From Burkholderiaceae bacterium (GTDB lineage: Bacteria > Pseudomonadota > Gammaproteobacteria > Burkholderiales > Burkholderiaceae_C): a stretch of 64,000 nucleotides of DNA. Shown in pieces: positions 46,429-56,170 of the stretch (within the stretch, counting starts at the first letter, position 1; each line of letters begins with the position of its first letter). Made by a program: the position numbers and the translations under genes. The notes below the pieces were generated by a model, which made no database searches, was not told the origin of the DNA, and worked only from the letters and a program-made list of their open reading frames with translations. The DNA is taken from NCBI GenBank assembly GCA_026125795.1, contig JAHCKM010000004.1, forward strand, positions 186,001-250,000, written 5' to 3'.

Positions 46429-46998
46429 ATGCTGCTCCAGACAGTCCGTCCCAACATCGTCCAGTCGATTCGCGCCTATCGCGTCGAAGACCTGATGCAG
46501 GCCGCCGAGAACGCCGGCCAGCACTTTCTGTATGCCGACCTTTCGACCGCGCAGTCGAAGCAAGAGGTGCTGGACAAGATTGCCGACTCGTTCCTGTTTC
46601 CGAACCACTTCGGCAAGAACCTCGATGCGCTGTACGACTGCATGACCGATCTGGTGCACAAGGCCGGCGCCCAGCCGGGATTCGTGGTGGTGCTGGAGCA
46701 ACTGCCCGACAACCCACGCTTCGACCGCGAGGCGCGCGAACAGCTGCTCGACGTGTTCCGCGACGCAGCCGATTTCTGGGCCGAGCGCCGCATCGCTTTC
46801 CGCTGCTTCTATTCGTTTGCAGTGGCGCGCGGCATCGAAACCGGCAACTGGGAACGCGGCCACGAGGGCCACGCCACCGTGACCGAGAAGCCCGCTGCCA
46901 AGAGCGTGTCGAAGAACGGCGCCAACCCGAACTTCGGCATGAACATGCCGCTGATGAGCAGCGCGTTCGACACGGCCATGTGGTTGAACGCCGCCTGA
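46429..46998 (+). CDS. Barstar-family RNase inhibitor with C-terminal extension
   Basis: Cytosolic protein of 189 residues. The barstar core lies at about 18-135: FLYADLSTAQSKQEVLDKIA, FPNHFGKNLDALYDCMTDL with the inhibitor helix and Asp/Glu residues, and a long GFVVVLEQLPDNPRF. It should bind and block the RNase encoded 52 nt upstream, protecting the cell. The last ~45 residues (ending GMNMPLMSSAFDTAMWLNAA) are beyond a normal barstar of ~90 residues; their role is unknown. AAAGGA precedes the ATG. Codon use is typical of this genome, unlike the RNase gene. Confidence 0.88.
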   Translation: MLLQTVRPNIVQSIRAYRVEDLMQAAENAGQHFLYADLSTAQSKQEVLDKIADSFLFPNHFGKNLDALYDCMTDLVHKAGAQPGFVVVLEQLPDNPRFDREAREQLLDVFRDAADFWAERRIAFRCFYSFAVARGIETGNWERGHEGHATVTEKPAAKSVSKNGANPNFGMNMPLMSSAFDTAMWLNAA

Positions 46999-47041
46999 TG
47001 GGGACCAGAAACCCGGACGAACAACGTCCGGGGCCGCGAGT

Positions 47042-47836
47042 TCAGCGCGCTTCGGCGCGCTGAATCGTTTGGGCGAGCCGCACATATTCGGCCACCGGCA
47101 CTTCCTCGGCGCGGCGCTGCACGTCGAACTCCACGTCCGCTCCGGCCTGTTCGAGCCAGCGGCCGAGCGTGTGCCGCAACAGCTTTCGGCGCTGAGAGAA
47201 CGCCACCTTGACTATCTCGGACAACCGCTGCGGGTCGACGGGCGCAGGCTCGCGCCGCGGCACCATGCGCAGCACCGACGACACGACGCGCGGCGGGGGG
47301 TCGAACGCGGTGGGCGGCACGTCGAACAAGGTCTCGATGTCGTAGCGCCACTGCAGCATCACGCTGACGCGGCCGTAGTCGCGCCCGTCGGGGCGCGCCG
47401 CGATGCGATCGACCACTTCCTTCTGAAGCATCAGGTGCTGGTCCGCAATGTGCGCGGCGAATGCCAGCAAGTGAAACAGGATGGGTGTGGAAATGTTGTA
47501 GGGCAGGTTGCCCACCACCCGCAGCGGCTGGCCGGCGACGCGCGCCAACGCCGCAAAGTCGACCTCCAGAACGTCGGCCTGCACGAGTTCGACGTCGCCC
47601 ACCGAACGCCAGCGAGCCGCCAGGTCGCGGTCGAGCTCGATCAGCGTGAGCCTGGCGCCGCTGGCGCGCAGCGGCGCGGTCAACGCGCCCAGGCCCGGCC
47701 CGATCTCCACGACGTGCTCGCCCGGTCGTGCATCGATCGAGCGCACGATGGCGTCGATCACGGCCGCATCGACCAGAAAGTGCTGCCCAAATCGTTTGCG
47801 GGGCGCGTGCTTCGACGCGCCGGCACGACCGCTCAC
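47042..47836 (-). CDS. ksgA: 16S rRNA dimethyladenosine transferase
   Basis: SAM-dependent enzyme of 264 residues that dimethylates A1518/A1519 in the 30S subunit. [14 protein letters not shown] motif [14 protein letters not shown], catalytic NLPYNIS and [14 protein letters not shown]. Start is GTG at 47836 with GGGGGCGAG before it; the open frame upstream runs through a repeat and surA. It follows surA, the common lptD-surA-ksgA operon (pdxA absent). Confidence 0.95.
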   Translation of the reverse strand: MSGRAGASKHAPRKRFGQHFLVDAAVIDAIVRSIDARPGEHVVEIGPGLGALTAPLRASGARLTLIELDRDLAARWRSVGDVELVQADVLEVDFAALARVAGQPLRVVGNLPYNISTPILFHLLAFAAHIADQHLMLQKEVVDRIAARPDGRDYGRVSVMLQWRYDIETLFDVPPTAFDPPPRVVSSVLRMVPRREPAPVDPQRLSEIVKVAFSQRRKLLRHTLGRWLEQAGADVEFDVQRRAEEVPVAEYVRLAQTIQRAEAR

Positions 47837-47840
47837 CTCG

Positions 47841-47908
47841 CCCCCAGGCTCGCTGCGCTCGGGTCCCCCCGAAGGGGAGCGAGCCGCCTTGGGGCGGCCC
47901 GGCGGCGG
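47841..47908 (+). repeat. Dispersed GC-rich intergenic repeat, copy 4
   Basis: CCCCCAGGCTCGCTGCGCTC, CCCCCCGAAGGGG hairpin, then GCCGCCTTGGGGCGGCCC and GGCGGCGG. It fills the gap between surA and ksgA; its last hairpin (GCCGCC-TTGG-GGCGGC) is perfect. Copies occur at 12822, 28840 and 31878. Confidence 0.6.
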
Positions 47909-47909
47909 C

Positions 47910-49253
47910 TCATTGCGGCGGCTCGCGCATCTCGATGTAGGCGCGTGCTCGCAGTTCCTTGGCCCACTCCTGGTAGGCCGACTCGAATTTCCGTTCGCGC
48001 AGCGCCGCGCGCGCCTGTTCACGGATCTCCTTGTCGCTCAGCGCGACCTGGCGGCGCTCGACGACCTGGATCAGGTGCACGCCGAAGCGGGACACCACCG
48101 GCGCCGAGACCGCATTCGGCGCCAGCCGGTTCATCGCGTCCTCGAACTCCGGCACGAAACCGCCCGGCGACACCCAGCCTAGGTCGCCGCCGCCGGTGGC
48201 ACTGCCATCCTCCGACACCTCGCGCGCCACGTCCTCGAAGCGGCGCAGGCCGGCTTCGATCTGTCGTTTCAGGTCTTCAAGCCGCCGTGCGGCATCTTGT
48301 GCGCTGGCTTGCGCCGACGTGCGCAGCAGGATGTGACGCGCGCGCGTCTGGGTCACGCGGTGCGCCTCGCCCGCCCGCCGCTCGATCACCTTGATGATGT
48401 GAAAGCCGGCGCCGCTCTTCACCGGCTGAACGGTGACCTCGCCCGCCTTCAGGTTCTTGGTCGCCTCGACGAAGAGATCGGGGAGGCGACTCGCCGGACG
48501 CATGCCGATCACGCCGCCATTGGCGCGGTTGCCGTCCTCGGACAACTCGCGCGCAACGGCGGCAAAGTCGGCGCCGCCCTGTATGCGCGCCAGCGCCGCG
48601 TCGATGCGCGCACGACGCTCGGCCACGGTGGCCTCGCTCGCGCCTTCGGGCACGGTGACAAGGATCTGCGCCAGGTTCAACTCAGCCGCCGCCTCGGCGG
48701 CGTCACGCTGCTGCTCGACCATCTTGTCGATCTCGGCGTCGGTGGTGCGGATGCGAGCCTGCACTTCGCGCTCACGCACGCGCTCCACCAGGATCTGGTC
48801 GCGCAGGCTGCTGCGAAAACGTCCGAACTCGATGCCTTCCGCGGCGAGGCGCTTGCGCAATTCGGGCAGGCTGATGCGGTTGGCGGCCGCCACGCTGCTG
48901 ACGGCACGGTCGAGCTCCACCTCGTCGACCTTGATGCCGCTGTCGCGCGCGTAGGTGACGAGCACACGCTCGTCGATCAGCGCATCGACCACCTGCTTGC
49001 GCAGGACGTCGCTGGGCGGCAACCGCGCACCGCTGCGCCGCCCTTCGTCGCGCGCCCGCGCGCTGCGCTGTTCAACCTCGTTGGCGGTGACGAGCTCGCT
49101 GTTGACCACCGCGACGATGTAGTCGCCGATGCGCAGCGTGCGCTCGGCCGCCGATTGGGCCAGCGCAGCCGCGCCCGCCATGCCGAGCGCCAGCACGAAC
49201 ACGCGGGCCAGGTTGCGTCGCTTGAAGATCTCAATCATCGATCGGCGGTTCAT
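47910..49253 (-). CDS. surA: Periplasmic chaperone/peptidyl-prolyl isomerase SurA
   Basis: Outer-membrane-protein chaperone of 447 residues: signal peptide ([16 protein letters not shown]), SurA N domain ([15 protein letters not shown]), first parvulin domain ~175-280, second ~295-395 with [17 protein letters not shown]. LptD is a known client class and its gene is directly upstream, overlapping by 23 nt if ATG 49253 is used. That start has AAAGG; ATG 49238 is the alternative. Confidence 0.94.
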   Translation of the reverse strand: MNRRSMIEIFKRRNLARVFVLALGMAGAAALAQSAAERTLRIGDYIVAVVNSELVTANEVEQRSARARDEGRRSGARLPPSDVLRKQVVDALIDERVLVTYARDSGIKVDEVELDRAVSSVAAANRISLPELRKRLAAEGIEFGRFRSSLRDQILVERVREREVQARIRTTDAEIDKMVEQQRDAAEAAAELNLAQILVTVPEGASEATVAERRARIDAALARIQGGADFAAVARELSEDGNRANGGVIGMRPASRLPDLFVEATKNLKAGEVTVQPVKSGAGFHIIKVIERRAGEAHRVTQTRARHILLRTSAQASAQDAARRLEDLKRQIEAGLRRFEDVAREVSEDGSATGGGDLGWVSPGGFVPEFEDAMNRLAPNAVSAPVVSRFGVHLIQVVERRQVALSDKEIREQARAALRERKFESAYQEWAKELRARAYIEMREPPQ

Positions 49254-51618
49254 AGGGGCCTTTGCGCTCCTCGCGCAGCAGCCGATAGCCGGGGATATTG
49301 TCCTTCAACACCTGCAGCGGGTTCGAACCGATGCGCGACAACCCGACCAGCTCCAGTTGCAGCAAGTATCGCGTGGTCGCCTCGGTGCGGCCGGTGGACA
49401 GTCGCTCGGCCACGAAACGCCCGATCCAGCAGCCGGCGTCGTACTCGAAACCCACCAGCGAATCGGTGAGCCGGCTGTCGCGCGTGCTGTAGTTGACGCG
49501 GCCCACCGCGTACAGGGTGCCCTTGCATTTGCCGTTGCCGCCGTTGCGCTGGCCTCGGTAGACCGGCCATTGCCAGCCGAGTTCAACTTGCTCGGACAAG
49601 CCGCGAGCCAGGCGGTAGGTGGCGCTCAGCGCATGGAATGGCGCCGGCAGGTATTGCACGCCGACGATCGAGCGCACGGGCCGGCTCAGCTCGGCGCTGT
49701 ACTGCACGGCCACGTCGAAGCGCCAATTCGGCACCAGCGACGTCGAGCCGTCGAGCAACACGTCGGACAGGCGCTGGGTCAGCGGCGCACCATCCGGCGT
49801 GACGCGCTGGTCGCGAAATAGGTAGCGCTGCGCGATGCCCAGCCTCAGCGTCTCGGCACCGGTGTCGGCATCGAGCCAGCGTGTCGTGGCGCCGGCGGTG
49901 ATCTGGTGCGCGTCGGACACGCGGTCGAAGCCGGAGAACGCGTTTTCCGTGTAGACGGAGATGGTGTTGAAGTCGATCGGGCCGGAATCGAAGTTGGGCA
50001 GCGTGGCCTGTTCGCGAAACGGCGTGTTCACATAGAACAGACGCGGTTCGAGGGTCTGGCGCTGCGCCTTGCCGAACCAGCGGCTGTCGCGCTCGAACAC
50101 CGTGCCTGCATCGATGCTGACCGTGGGTACCGTGCGGCTCATGCGCGTGCGCCCGTCGACCAGCGGCTGGTCGAGCGCGTAGCTCGCGCTGTTCAGGCTC
50201 AGTTTCGGTCGCACGAAGAACGCCGGCGTTTCGAACGGCCGCGACAGGCTCGTCACCGCGTGCCAGCGCCAGCCGTTGGGCCTGGTGCTGTCGGGCACAC
50301 CGTCGGCGCGCGTGAACCGGTTCACCTCCGAGTCCACGCCGAAACGCGCTCCGAGCGGCAGCGCGGCGTCGAGGCCCGCACCGACCTGGCCGCTGCGATC
50401 GTAGGGCGCGACGATCTCGGCGCCCGGCTCGGTGCTGCGCAGCACCTGCCAGCGCTGCGTGCCGACGAACCAGCGGGCGAGCAGCCCCGCCCGCTCGAAG
50501 CGCTGGTCGACCTGCGCTTCGAGCGGCAGCAGCCGCGGCGTGAACGAGCGGATCTGGCGCGAGAAGTCCTTCCAGTAGTCGTCGTCCGACACCCGAATGC
50601 CGCTGCCGCCGTAGTGGATGTCGTGCCGCCAGTTGCCGTCGTGGGCCACGTCGGCGAGCCAGCGGTCACGCCCGGCGACACGATCGCCCGGCAGGCCGTT
50701 GAGCTCGATGCGGCCGAGGTCGCTCGGCTCCAGATAGCGGAATTCGACGCCGATCGCCGCGCCGCGGCGCGTCAGCACGCTCGGCGTGATGGTGGCGTCG
50801 CGGTTGGGCGCGATGTTCCAGTAATACGGCACCGACAACTCCAGGCCGCTTCTGGAGTCAACGTTGACGCCGGGCGGCAACCAGCCCGACTTGCGCTCGT
50901 CGGTGAGCGGAAAGCTCAACACCGGCGCGGCCAGGATCGGCACACCCAGAAAGCGCAGCACCGCCCCTTCGGCCACGCCTTCGTTGCCTTCCAGATCGAG
51001 GCGCACGCGGTCTGCGCTGAGCAGCCAGTCGGGATCGCCCGAACCGTCGCGCGGGCAACTGGTGTAGGTTGCAGCCACCGCGACGAAGCGCGACGCATCG
51101 AGAAAGTCAAATCGCTGCGCCGTGCCGCCGGCGCCGGTGCGCCCGAGCGTGAATTGCGGTTCGAGAAAGAAACCTTCGAAGCGCTGCACCTGCAGCTCCA
51201 GCTCAGGGCCCCAGTAGTGGTTGCCGTCGCGGCTGATGCGCACGTTGCCGCGCGCACGCGCACGATCCTCGGCGCTGTCGTAGCTGATGCGATCGGCGCG
51301 GATCACGGTGCCGGCGCGGCGGAACTCCACGTTGCCTTCGGCGGCGATCTCGAGCTCGGGCCGACCCTGCAGCCGATCGGCGCGCAGCACGGTGGAACGC
51401 CCGCGTGCCGCGTCGCCACGCGGCGGCGGCGCAAGTTGCGGGCTGGGCTGCAGTTGCAGCGGCGTGTCGGCAGCCGATGCGGCCGATGCCGGCGGCGCGG
51501 CGGCATCGGCCGTCTGCGGCGTCTGCGCGCGCGCCGTCAGCGCACACAGTGCCGTCGCCGCCAACAGCGACCGCGAGAAGATCCGTTGCACGGCGGCGCA
51601 GCGATGGAGCGTCGGCAC
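49231..51618 (-). CDS. lptD: LPS-assembly protein LptD
   Basis: Outer-membrane barrel of 795 residues that inserts lipopolysaccharide. Signal peptide ends near ALTARA, then a Pro/Ala-rich segment, the LptA-like jellyroll (VLRADRLQG, EGNVEFRRAGTVIRADRISY) and the barrel with SGWLPPGVNVDSRSGLELSVPY and late Cys residues (CKG, CW) for the structural disulfides. The start is uncertain: GTG 51618 is favoured; TTG 51663 overlaps the divergent amgK promoter. Partner lptE is at 35752; surA follows. Confidence 0.94.
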   Translation of the reverse strand: MPTLHRCAAVQRIFSRSLLAATALCALTARAQTPQTADAAAPPASAASAADTPLQLQPSPQLAPPPRGDAARGRSTVLRADRLQGRPELEIAAEGNVEFRRAGTVIRADRISYDSAEDRARARGNVRISRDGNHYWGPELELQVQRFEGFFLEPQFTLGRTGAGGTAQRFDFLDASRFVAVAATYTSCPRDGSGDPDWLLSADRVRLDLEGNEGVAEGAVLRFLGVPILAAPVLSFPLTDERKSGWLPPGVNVDSRSGLELSVPYYWNIAPNRDATITPSVLTRRGAAIGVEFRYLEPSDLGRIELNGLPGDRVAGRDRWLADVAHDGNWRHDIHYGGSGIRVSDDDYWKDFSRQIRSFTPRLLPLEAQVDQRFERAGLLARWFVGTQRWQVLRSTEPGAEIVAPYDRSGQVGAGLDAALPLGARFGVDSEVNRFTRADGVPDSTRPNGWRWHAVTSLSRPFETPAFFVRPKLSLNSASYALDQPLVDGRTRMSRTVPTVSIDAGTVFERDSRWFGKAQRQTLEPRLFYVNTPFREQATLPNFDSGPIDFNTISVYTENAFSGFDRVSDAHQITAGATTRWLDADTGAETLRLGIAQRYLFRDQRVTPDGAPLTQRLSDVLLDGSTSLVPNWRFDVAVQYSAELSRPVRSIVGVQYLPAPFHALSATYRLARGLSEQVELGWQWPVYRGQRNGGNGKCKGTLYAVGRVNYSTRDSRLTDSLVGFEYDAGCWIGRFVAERLSTGRTEATTRYLLQLELVGLSRIGSNPLQVLKDNIPGYRLLREERKGPYEPPIDD

Positions 51619-51658
51619 GAGGGCTGTTGTTCTGACGACGGGCGAAAGCGCGCCTTCG

Positions 51659-51664
51659 TACAAT
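51659..51664 (+). promoter_or_regulatory. -10 box TACAAT upstream of amgK
   Basis: TACAAT lies 39 nt before the amgK ATG at 51704 and points away from lptD; a matching -35 is not clear. Confidence 0.35.
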
Positions 51665-51703
51665 GCGCGCGATTATCCATCGGGCCCCGTGAGGCCTCGG
51701 ACG

Positions 51704-52768
51704 ATGCCTTCGTTCCACTCGCCCATCGGCATCACCTGGCCCAACGCGCAACGCCGCACGGCCTTCGAACAGTGGCTGATGCCGCTGGCGCAGACGTTTC
51801 ACCTGGACCCGGCGACCCTCGCGCCGGCCTCGGCCGATGCGAGCTTTCGCCGGTATCTGCGCATCGGCTCACCGACGCGCACGTTCATCGTGATGGACGC
51901 GCCGCCGCCGCAGGAAGACGTGCGCCCGTTCGTCGACATGGCCGCACGCATCAAGGCCGCCGCGCTGCATGCCCCCGACGTGCTGGCGGTCGACGAGGCG
52001 CAGGGGTTCCTGCTGCTGAGTGACCTCGGCAGCCGCTTGTACCTGCAGGCGCTGACCGACGCCGATCCGGCCGAAGCCGATCGCCTGATGCGTGAGGCGA
52101 TCGGCGCGCTGGTGCAATGGCAGACGCGGGTCGATCCGGTGGGGCTGCCGCCGTACGACGATGCCTTGCTGCGACGCGAGTTGCAGCTGTTTCCCGATTG
52201 GTGCGTGCAGCGCGAGTTCGGCATCGAGTGGAACGACGAACAACGGGCCACGTGGCAGCGTTTGTGCGACCTGCTGGTGCAAAGCGCACTCGCGCAGCCG
52301 CGCGTGGCGGTGCACCGCGACTGGATGCCGCGCAACCTGATGATCGCCACGCCCAACCCGGGCATCCTCGACTTCCAGGATGCCGTGCTGGGCCCGGTCA
52401 CCTACGACGTGGCCTCGATGCTGCGCGACGCCTTCATCTCGTGGGACGAGGAGCGCGAGCTCGACTGGGCGGTGCGCTGGTGGCAGCAGGCGCGCGCCAC
52501 GCCGCCGTTGGCCGGCCACACCTTCGCCGACGACTTCGGCGAGTGTTGGCGTGCGCTCGAGTGGATGGGGCTGCAGCGCCACCTGAAGGTGCTGGGCATC
52601 TTCTGTCGCCTCAAGCACCGCGACGCCAAGCCGCACTACAGCACCGACCTGCCGCGCTTCTTCGCCTACGCCACGCGTGTGGCGCTGCGCTACCGGCCAC
52701 TGGCGCCGCTGCTGACGCTGATCGAGCCGCTGTCGGGACAGGCGGTGCGCGCCGGCTACACGTTCTGA
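51704..52768 (+). CDS. amgK: N-acetylmuramate/N-acetylglucosamine kinase-like phosphotransferase
   Basis: Aminoglycoside-phosphotransferase-fold kinase of 354 residues. Catalytic loop HRDWMPRNLMI and metal motif ILDFQDAVLGP are intact. The sequence resembles AmgK, which phosphorylates MurNAc and GlcNAc at C1 for recycling. Its place divergent from lptD matches Pseudomonas, where murU follows; here murU is at 5030. The start ATG is chosen at MPSFHSPIGITWP. The substrate is inferred from family and context. Confidence 0.85.
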   Translation: MPSFHSPIGITWPNAQRRTAFEQWLMPLAQTFHLDPATLAPASADASFRRYLRIGSPTRTFIVMDAPPPQEDVRPFVDMAARIKAAALHAPDVLAVDEAQGFLLLSDLGSRLYLQALTDADPAEADRLMREAIGALVQWQTRVDPVGLPPYDDALLRRELQLFPDWCVQREFGIEWNDEQRATWQRLCDLLVQSALAQPRVAVHRDWMPRNLMIATPNPGILDFQDAVLGPVTYDVASMLRDAFISWDEERELDWAVRWWQQARATPPLAGHTFADDFGECWRALEWMGLQRHLKVLGIFCRLKHRDAKPHYSTDLPRFFAYATRVALRYRPLAPLLTLIEPLSGQAVRAGYTF

Positions 52769-52778
52769 ACGGCTCCGG

Positions 52779-54263
52779 TCAAGGGCACGCCGCCATCGCC
52801 TGCGAGACCGCGGCGGTGAGCCGCTTGGCATACGGCACGTGCAGGAACTCGTTCGGCCCGTGGGCGTTGGCTTTCGGCCCCAGAACGCCGCACACCATCA
52901 TCTGAGCGCTGGGAAAGCCTTCGGCCAGCATGTTCATCAGCGGGATCGTGCCGCCTTGGCCGATGAAACCGAGCGGCGCGCCGTAGTGCGCGAGCGAGGC
53001 CTCGTCGAGCGCCGTCTCCAGCCACGGCGACAACGACGGCGCGTTCCAGCCGGTGGCCCCGAGCGCGCCGGCGCGCCCATCCGGATGGAAGGTCACACGC
53101 GCGTTGTACGGAGCGTTGTACTCCAGCAGCTCCTTCAGCTTGACCGACGCCTCGTGGCCGTTGACCAGCGGCGGCAGGCGCAGGCTCAGCTTGAAAGCGG
53201 TGTAAGGCCTGAGCACGTTGCCCGCGCTGCCCAGCTCGGGCAGGCCATCGACGCCGGTGACCGACAGCGTCGGCCGCCAGGTGCGGTTGATCAGCGCCTC
53301 CACCGGATCGGTGGTGGTCGGCAGCGATGCGCCGCCGTCGGCGCCGCAGGCCCACGGAAAGCGCTTCCACACTTCGGGGCCTAGTGTGGCCGCCGCGGCG
53401 CGCGCCTGTTGCAGCCGTTCGCTCGGGACCTCGCAGTGGAACGCCTCGGGCAGCAGCCGGCCGGTGCGGGAATCCTCCAGCCGATCGAGCAGCTGGCGCA
53501 GGATGCGAAAACTCGACGGCACCAGACCGCTGGCATCGCCGGAGTGCACACCTTCGGTCAGGATTTCCACCTTCAGCACACCCGACACCATGCCGCGCAA
53601 CGACGTGGTGAGCCACAGCTGGTCGTAGTTGCCGGCACCGGAGTCGAGGCACACCACCAGCGACACCTCGCCGAGCCGCGGCTTCAGCACATCGAGATAA
53701 GCTGGCAGGTCGAACGAGCCGCTCTCTTCGCAGCTTTCGATCAGGCCGATCACGCGCGGGCGCGGGATGCCCTGCGCATCGAGCGCCTCGATCGCCGTGA
53801 TCGCCGCGTACACCGCGTAGCCGTCGTCGGCGCCACCGCGGCCGTACAGCAGTCCGTTGTCGAGCTTGGGCGTCCACGGGCCGAGGTCGTTGCGCCAGCC
53901 GTTGAACTCGGGCTGCTTGTCGAGATGTCCGTACATCACCACGGTGCCGGAGCTGCCCGCCTTGGTGGCCGGCACCTCGAACACGAGCACCGGGGTGCGC
54001 CCTTCGAGCCGGATCAGCTCGAGCTTCAGGCCCGCGACCTTGCGCGACTCGACCCACGCGGCCGCCTCGCGCACCACGTGGTCGATATAGCCGTGCTTCT
54101 GCCACTGCGGGTCGAACATCGGGCTCTTGGCCGGCACCTCGATGTAGCGCTGCAGCGCCGGCACGATGCGCTCATCCCAGGCGCGATCGGCGAAATGGCG
54201 CAGCGCATCGACCTGTGCGGCCGACACGGTCGGTGCGGTGACGGCGGGATCGCGTGCGTTCAT
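52779..54263 (-). CDS. M20-family metallopeptidase
   Basis: Dipeptidase/carboxypeptidase-like zinc enzyme of 494 residues. Metal ligands and base are visible in VMYGHLDKQPEF, GRGGADDGY, LIESCEESGS and CLDSGAG, and a late His in GPNEFLHVPYAKR. A lid domain lies between ~210 and 370. It has no signal peptide. Length and motifs suit the CNDP-like dipeptidase subgroup. The lipase-like gene lies just upstream on the same strand, 4 nt away. Confidence 0.9.
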   Translation of the reverse strand: MNARDPAVTAPTVSAAQVDALRHFADRAWDERIVPALQRYIEVPAKSPMFDPQWQKHGYIDHVVREAAAWVESRKVAGLKLELIRLEGRTPVLVFEVPATKAGSSGTVVMYGHLDKQPEFNGWRNDLGPWTPKLDNGLLYGRGGADDGYAVYAAITAIEALDAQGIPRPRVIGLIESCEESGSFDLPAYLDVLKPRLGEVSLVVCLDSGAGNYDQLWLTTSLRGMVSGVLKVEILTEGVHSGDASGLVPSSFRILRQLLDRLEDSRTGRLLPEAFHCEVPSERLQQARAAAATLGPEVWKRFPWACGADGGASLPTTTDPVEALINRTWRPTLSVTGVDGLPELGSAGNVLRPYTAFKLSLRLPPLVNGHEASVKLKELLEYNAPYNARVTFHPDGRAGALGATGWNAPSLSPWLETALDEASLAHYGAPLGFIGQGGTIPLMNMLAEGFPSAQMMVCGVLGPKANAHGPNEFLHVPYAKRLTAAVSQAMAACP

Positions 54264-54267
54264 CGGT

Positions 54268-55131
54268 TCACTCCTGTGGCCTGGCGGCCGCGCCGAACGG
54301 CAGCGTGCCCAACCAACGCGTCAGCTCGGCCAGCGGCTGCTCTCGATCGGGCTCGTTGAAGATCTCGTGCGCCATCTGCGGATAACAAGTGTGCGTCAAC
54401 CACGCGCCCGGCGCAGCCGCCGCGAACGCGGCGCTGCCGGCCGCCGCGACGCAGCGGTCGGCGCCCGCCCACAACAGCAGCGTGGGCACGCACCAACGCG
54501 AGGCCACCCGGCGCACCTGCTCACCGGCCTCGACGATGAAACGCACCAGCATCGGTGTCACCCGGTCGTGCACCAGCGGATCGTCGATATAGGCGCGCAC
54601 CACCGCCGGATCGTTCGAGATCCACGCCGGCTTCAGGCCATTGCCCACTGCCAGTTGAGGCGCCAGCCGTCCGAGCAACGCCAGCAACGCGCGCTGTGCG
54701 CCGTTCATGCCCGGGTCGAGCGCCGGCGATGACAGCACCAGCGCATGGACCGGACGCGACCATTGCGCGCGCGGCGCGGCAAACGCCTCGGCGACGAAGC
54801 GTGCAGCCACCAATCCGCCCATGCTGTGGCCGAGCAGCACCAGCGGACGCTGCGGCTCGCTGTGCAGCGCATCGATCACCACGGCCAGGTCGTCGAGCAG
54901 GCTGTCGGGCTGTGCGATCGTGCCGCGCCTGCCGCCCGACGCGCCGTGCCCGCGGTGGTCGTAGCCCGCCACGTCCCAGCCGGCCCGGTTCAGCACCGCC
55001 GCCAGCGCGTCGTAGCGGCCGATGTGCTCGCCGAGTCCGTGCACGATCAGCACCACGCCGCGCGCGCCGCTCTTCAGCGTCCAGCGCCGCAAGTGCAGCG
55101 GCAGGTCGTCGCGCGTGTGCAAAGCCTGCAT
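54268..55131 (-). CDS. Alpha/beta hydrolase, monoacylglycerol-lipase-like
   Basis: Protein of 287 residues with the serine-hydrolase elbow LLGHSMGGLVAARF, oxyanion region IVHGLGEHIGRY and GYDHRGHGASGG, plus catalytic Asp/His near LLWAGADRCV and QMAHEIFNEPDREQ. This pattern is that of lysophospholipase/monoacylglycerol lipases. ATG at 55131 (MQALHTRDDLPLHLRRW) is preferred to a longer frame. The substrate is inferred. M20 peptidase gene follows at once. Confidence 0.88.
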   Translation of the reverse strand: MQALHTRDDLPLHLRRWTLKSGARGVVLIVHGLGEHIGRYDALAAVLNRAGWDVAGYDHRGHGASGGRRGTIAQPDSLLDDLAVVIDALHSEPQRPLVLLGHSMGGLVAARFVAEAFAAPRAQWSRPVHALVLSSPALDPGMNGAQRALLALLGRLAPQLAVGNGLKPAWISNDPAVVRAYIDDPLVHDRVTPMLVRFIVEAGEQVRRVASRWCVPTLLLWAGADRCVAAAGSAAFAAAAPGAWLTHTCYPQMAHEIFNEPDREQPLAELTRWLGTLPFGAAARPQE

Positions 55132-55331
55132 GTCAGCGGCGCCCGGCCGCCCGAAGCCGGTGCCGGCTTTGCAGGCCGCGCCGGCCCCGGGGGAACAACG
55201 ATCGAAGCGTGGCGCCATCGGGCTTCATTTCGTGCCGGAGTGTAGGCACGCGCTGACCTCCTCCGGCCCGGGCAAGCCCTCAGTCCACGGTGCGCTCGCT
55301 CGCGCTAGCCTGTTCGCACGGGAGTTGGCGC

Positions 55332-56165
55332 ATGACTGAGTTCTTCGATCTGACGCACGACGCGCGCACCGGCATCGCCGAGATCGTGCTCAACCAGCCC
55401 GCGCGCCTGAACACGATGACGCCGGCGTTCTTTCCGGCCGTGCGCGATGCGGTGCAGGGCCTCGACGACGCCGGCGTCACGCGCGTGCTTGTGCTGCGCT
55501 CCAGCGGCAAGCACTTCTCGGCCGGCATGTCGCTCGACGTGTTCGGCGGGGACTTCACGCTGCTCGACACCCGCGACCCGCGTGCGCGCCTGAATTTCCA
55601 GCACGGGCTGCGCCGCCTGATGGCGTGCTTCGATGCGCTCGAGACCGCGCGCTTCCCGGTGGTGTGCGCGGTGCAAGGCGGTTGCATCGGAGGCGGGCTC
55701 GATCTCGCGCTGGCGTGCGACATCCGCATCTGCACCGCCGATGCGTTCTTCACCGTGCAGGAAATCCACATCGGCATGGCGGCCGACCTGGGCTCGCTGC
55801 AGCGCCTGCCCAAAGTGGTGCCGCAAGGCATCGCGCGCCAGATGGCATTCACCGGAGAGCGGCTCGACGCGGCGCGTGCGTTGACCGCCGGATTGGTCAA
55901 CGCGGTGCTGCCCGACGCCGATGCGTTGCGCGATCATGCGTTGCAGCTGGCCAAGCACATCGCCGCCAAGAGCCCGTTGGCGATCGCCGGCAGCAAGATC
56001 GCGCTCAACCACGCGCGCGACCACGGCACCGCCGAATCGCTGCAGCAGATGGCGCTGCTGCAGAGCGCGATCTTCGACACCGCCGAGATGGAACGCGCGA
56101 TCCGCGCCTGGCGCGACAAGGTGCCGGGCGAGTTCGCGCCGCTGCCACCGGCGGCCAAGGTGTAG
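55332..56165 (+). CDS. Enoyl-CoA hydratase/isomerase family protein
   Basis: Crotonase-fold enzyme of 277 residues. Oxyanion-hole segments HFSAGMSLDVF and CAVQGGCIGGGLDLALACD are intact. EIHIGMAADLGSLQRLP holds an acidic residue at the catalytic position, as in delta-3,5-delta-2,4-dienoyl-CoA isomerases, so isomerase activity is possible. GGAG precedes the ATG by 7 nt. A small secreted-protein gene follows 5 nt later. Confidence 0.9.
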   Translation: MTEFFDLTHDARTGIAEIVLNQPARLNTMTPAFFPAVRDAVQGLDDAGVTRVLVLRSSGKHFSAGMSLDVFGGDFTLLDTRDPRARLNFQHGLRRLMACFDALETARFPVVCAVQGGCIGGGLDLALACDIRICTADAFFTVQEIHIGMAADLGSLQRLPKVVPQGIARQMAFTGERLDAARALTAGLVNAVLPDADALRDHALQLAKHIAAKSPLAIAGSKIALNHARDHGTAESLQQMALLQSAIFDTAEMERAIRAWRDKVPGEFAPLPPAAKV

Positions 56166-56170
56166 CGCCG

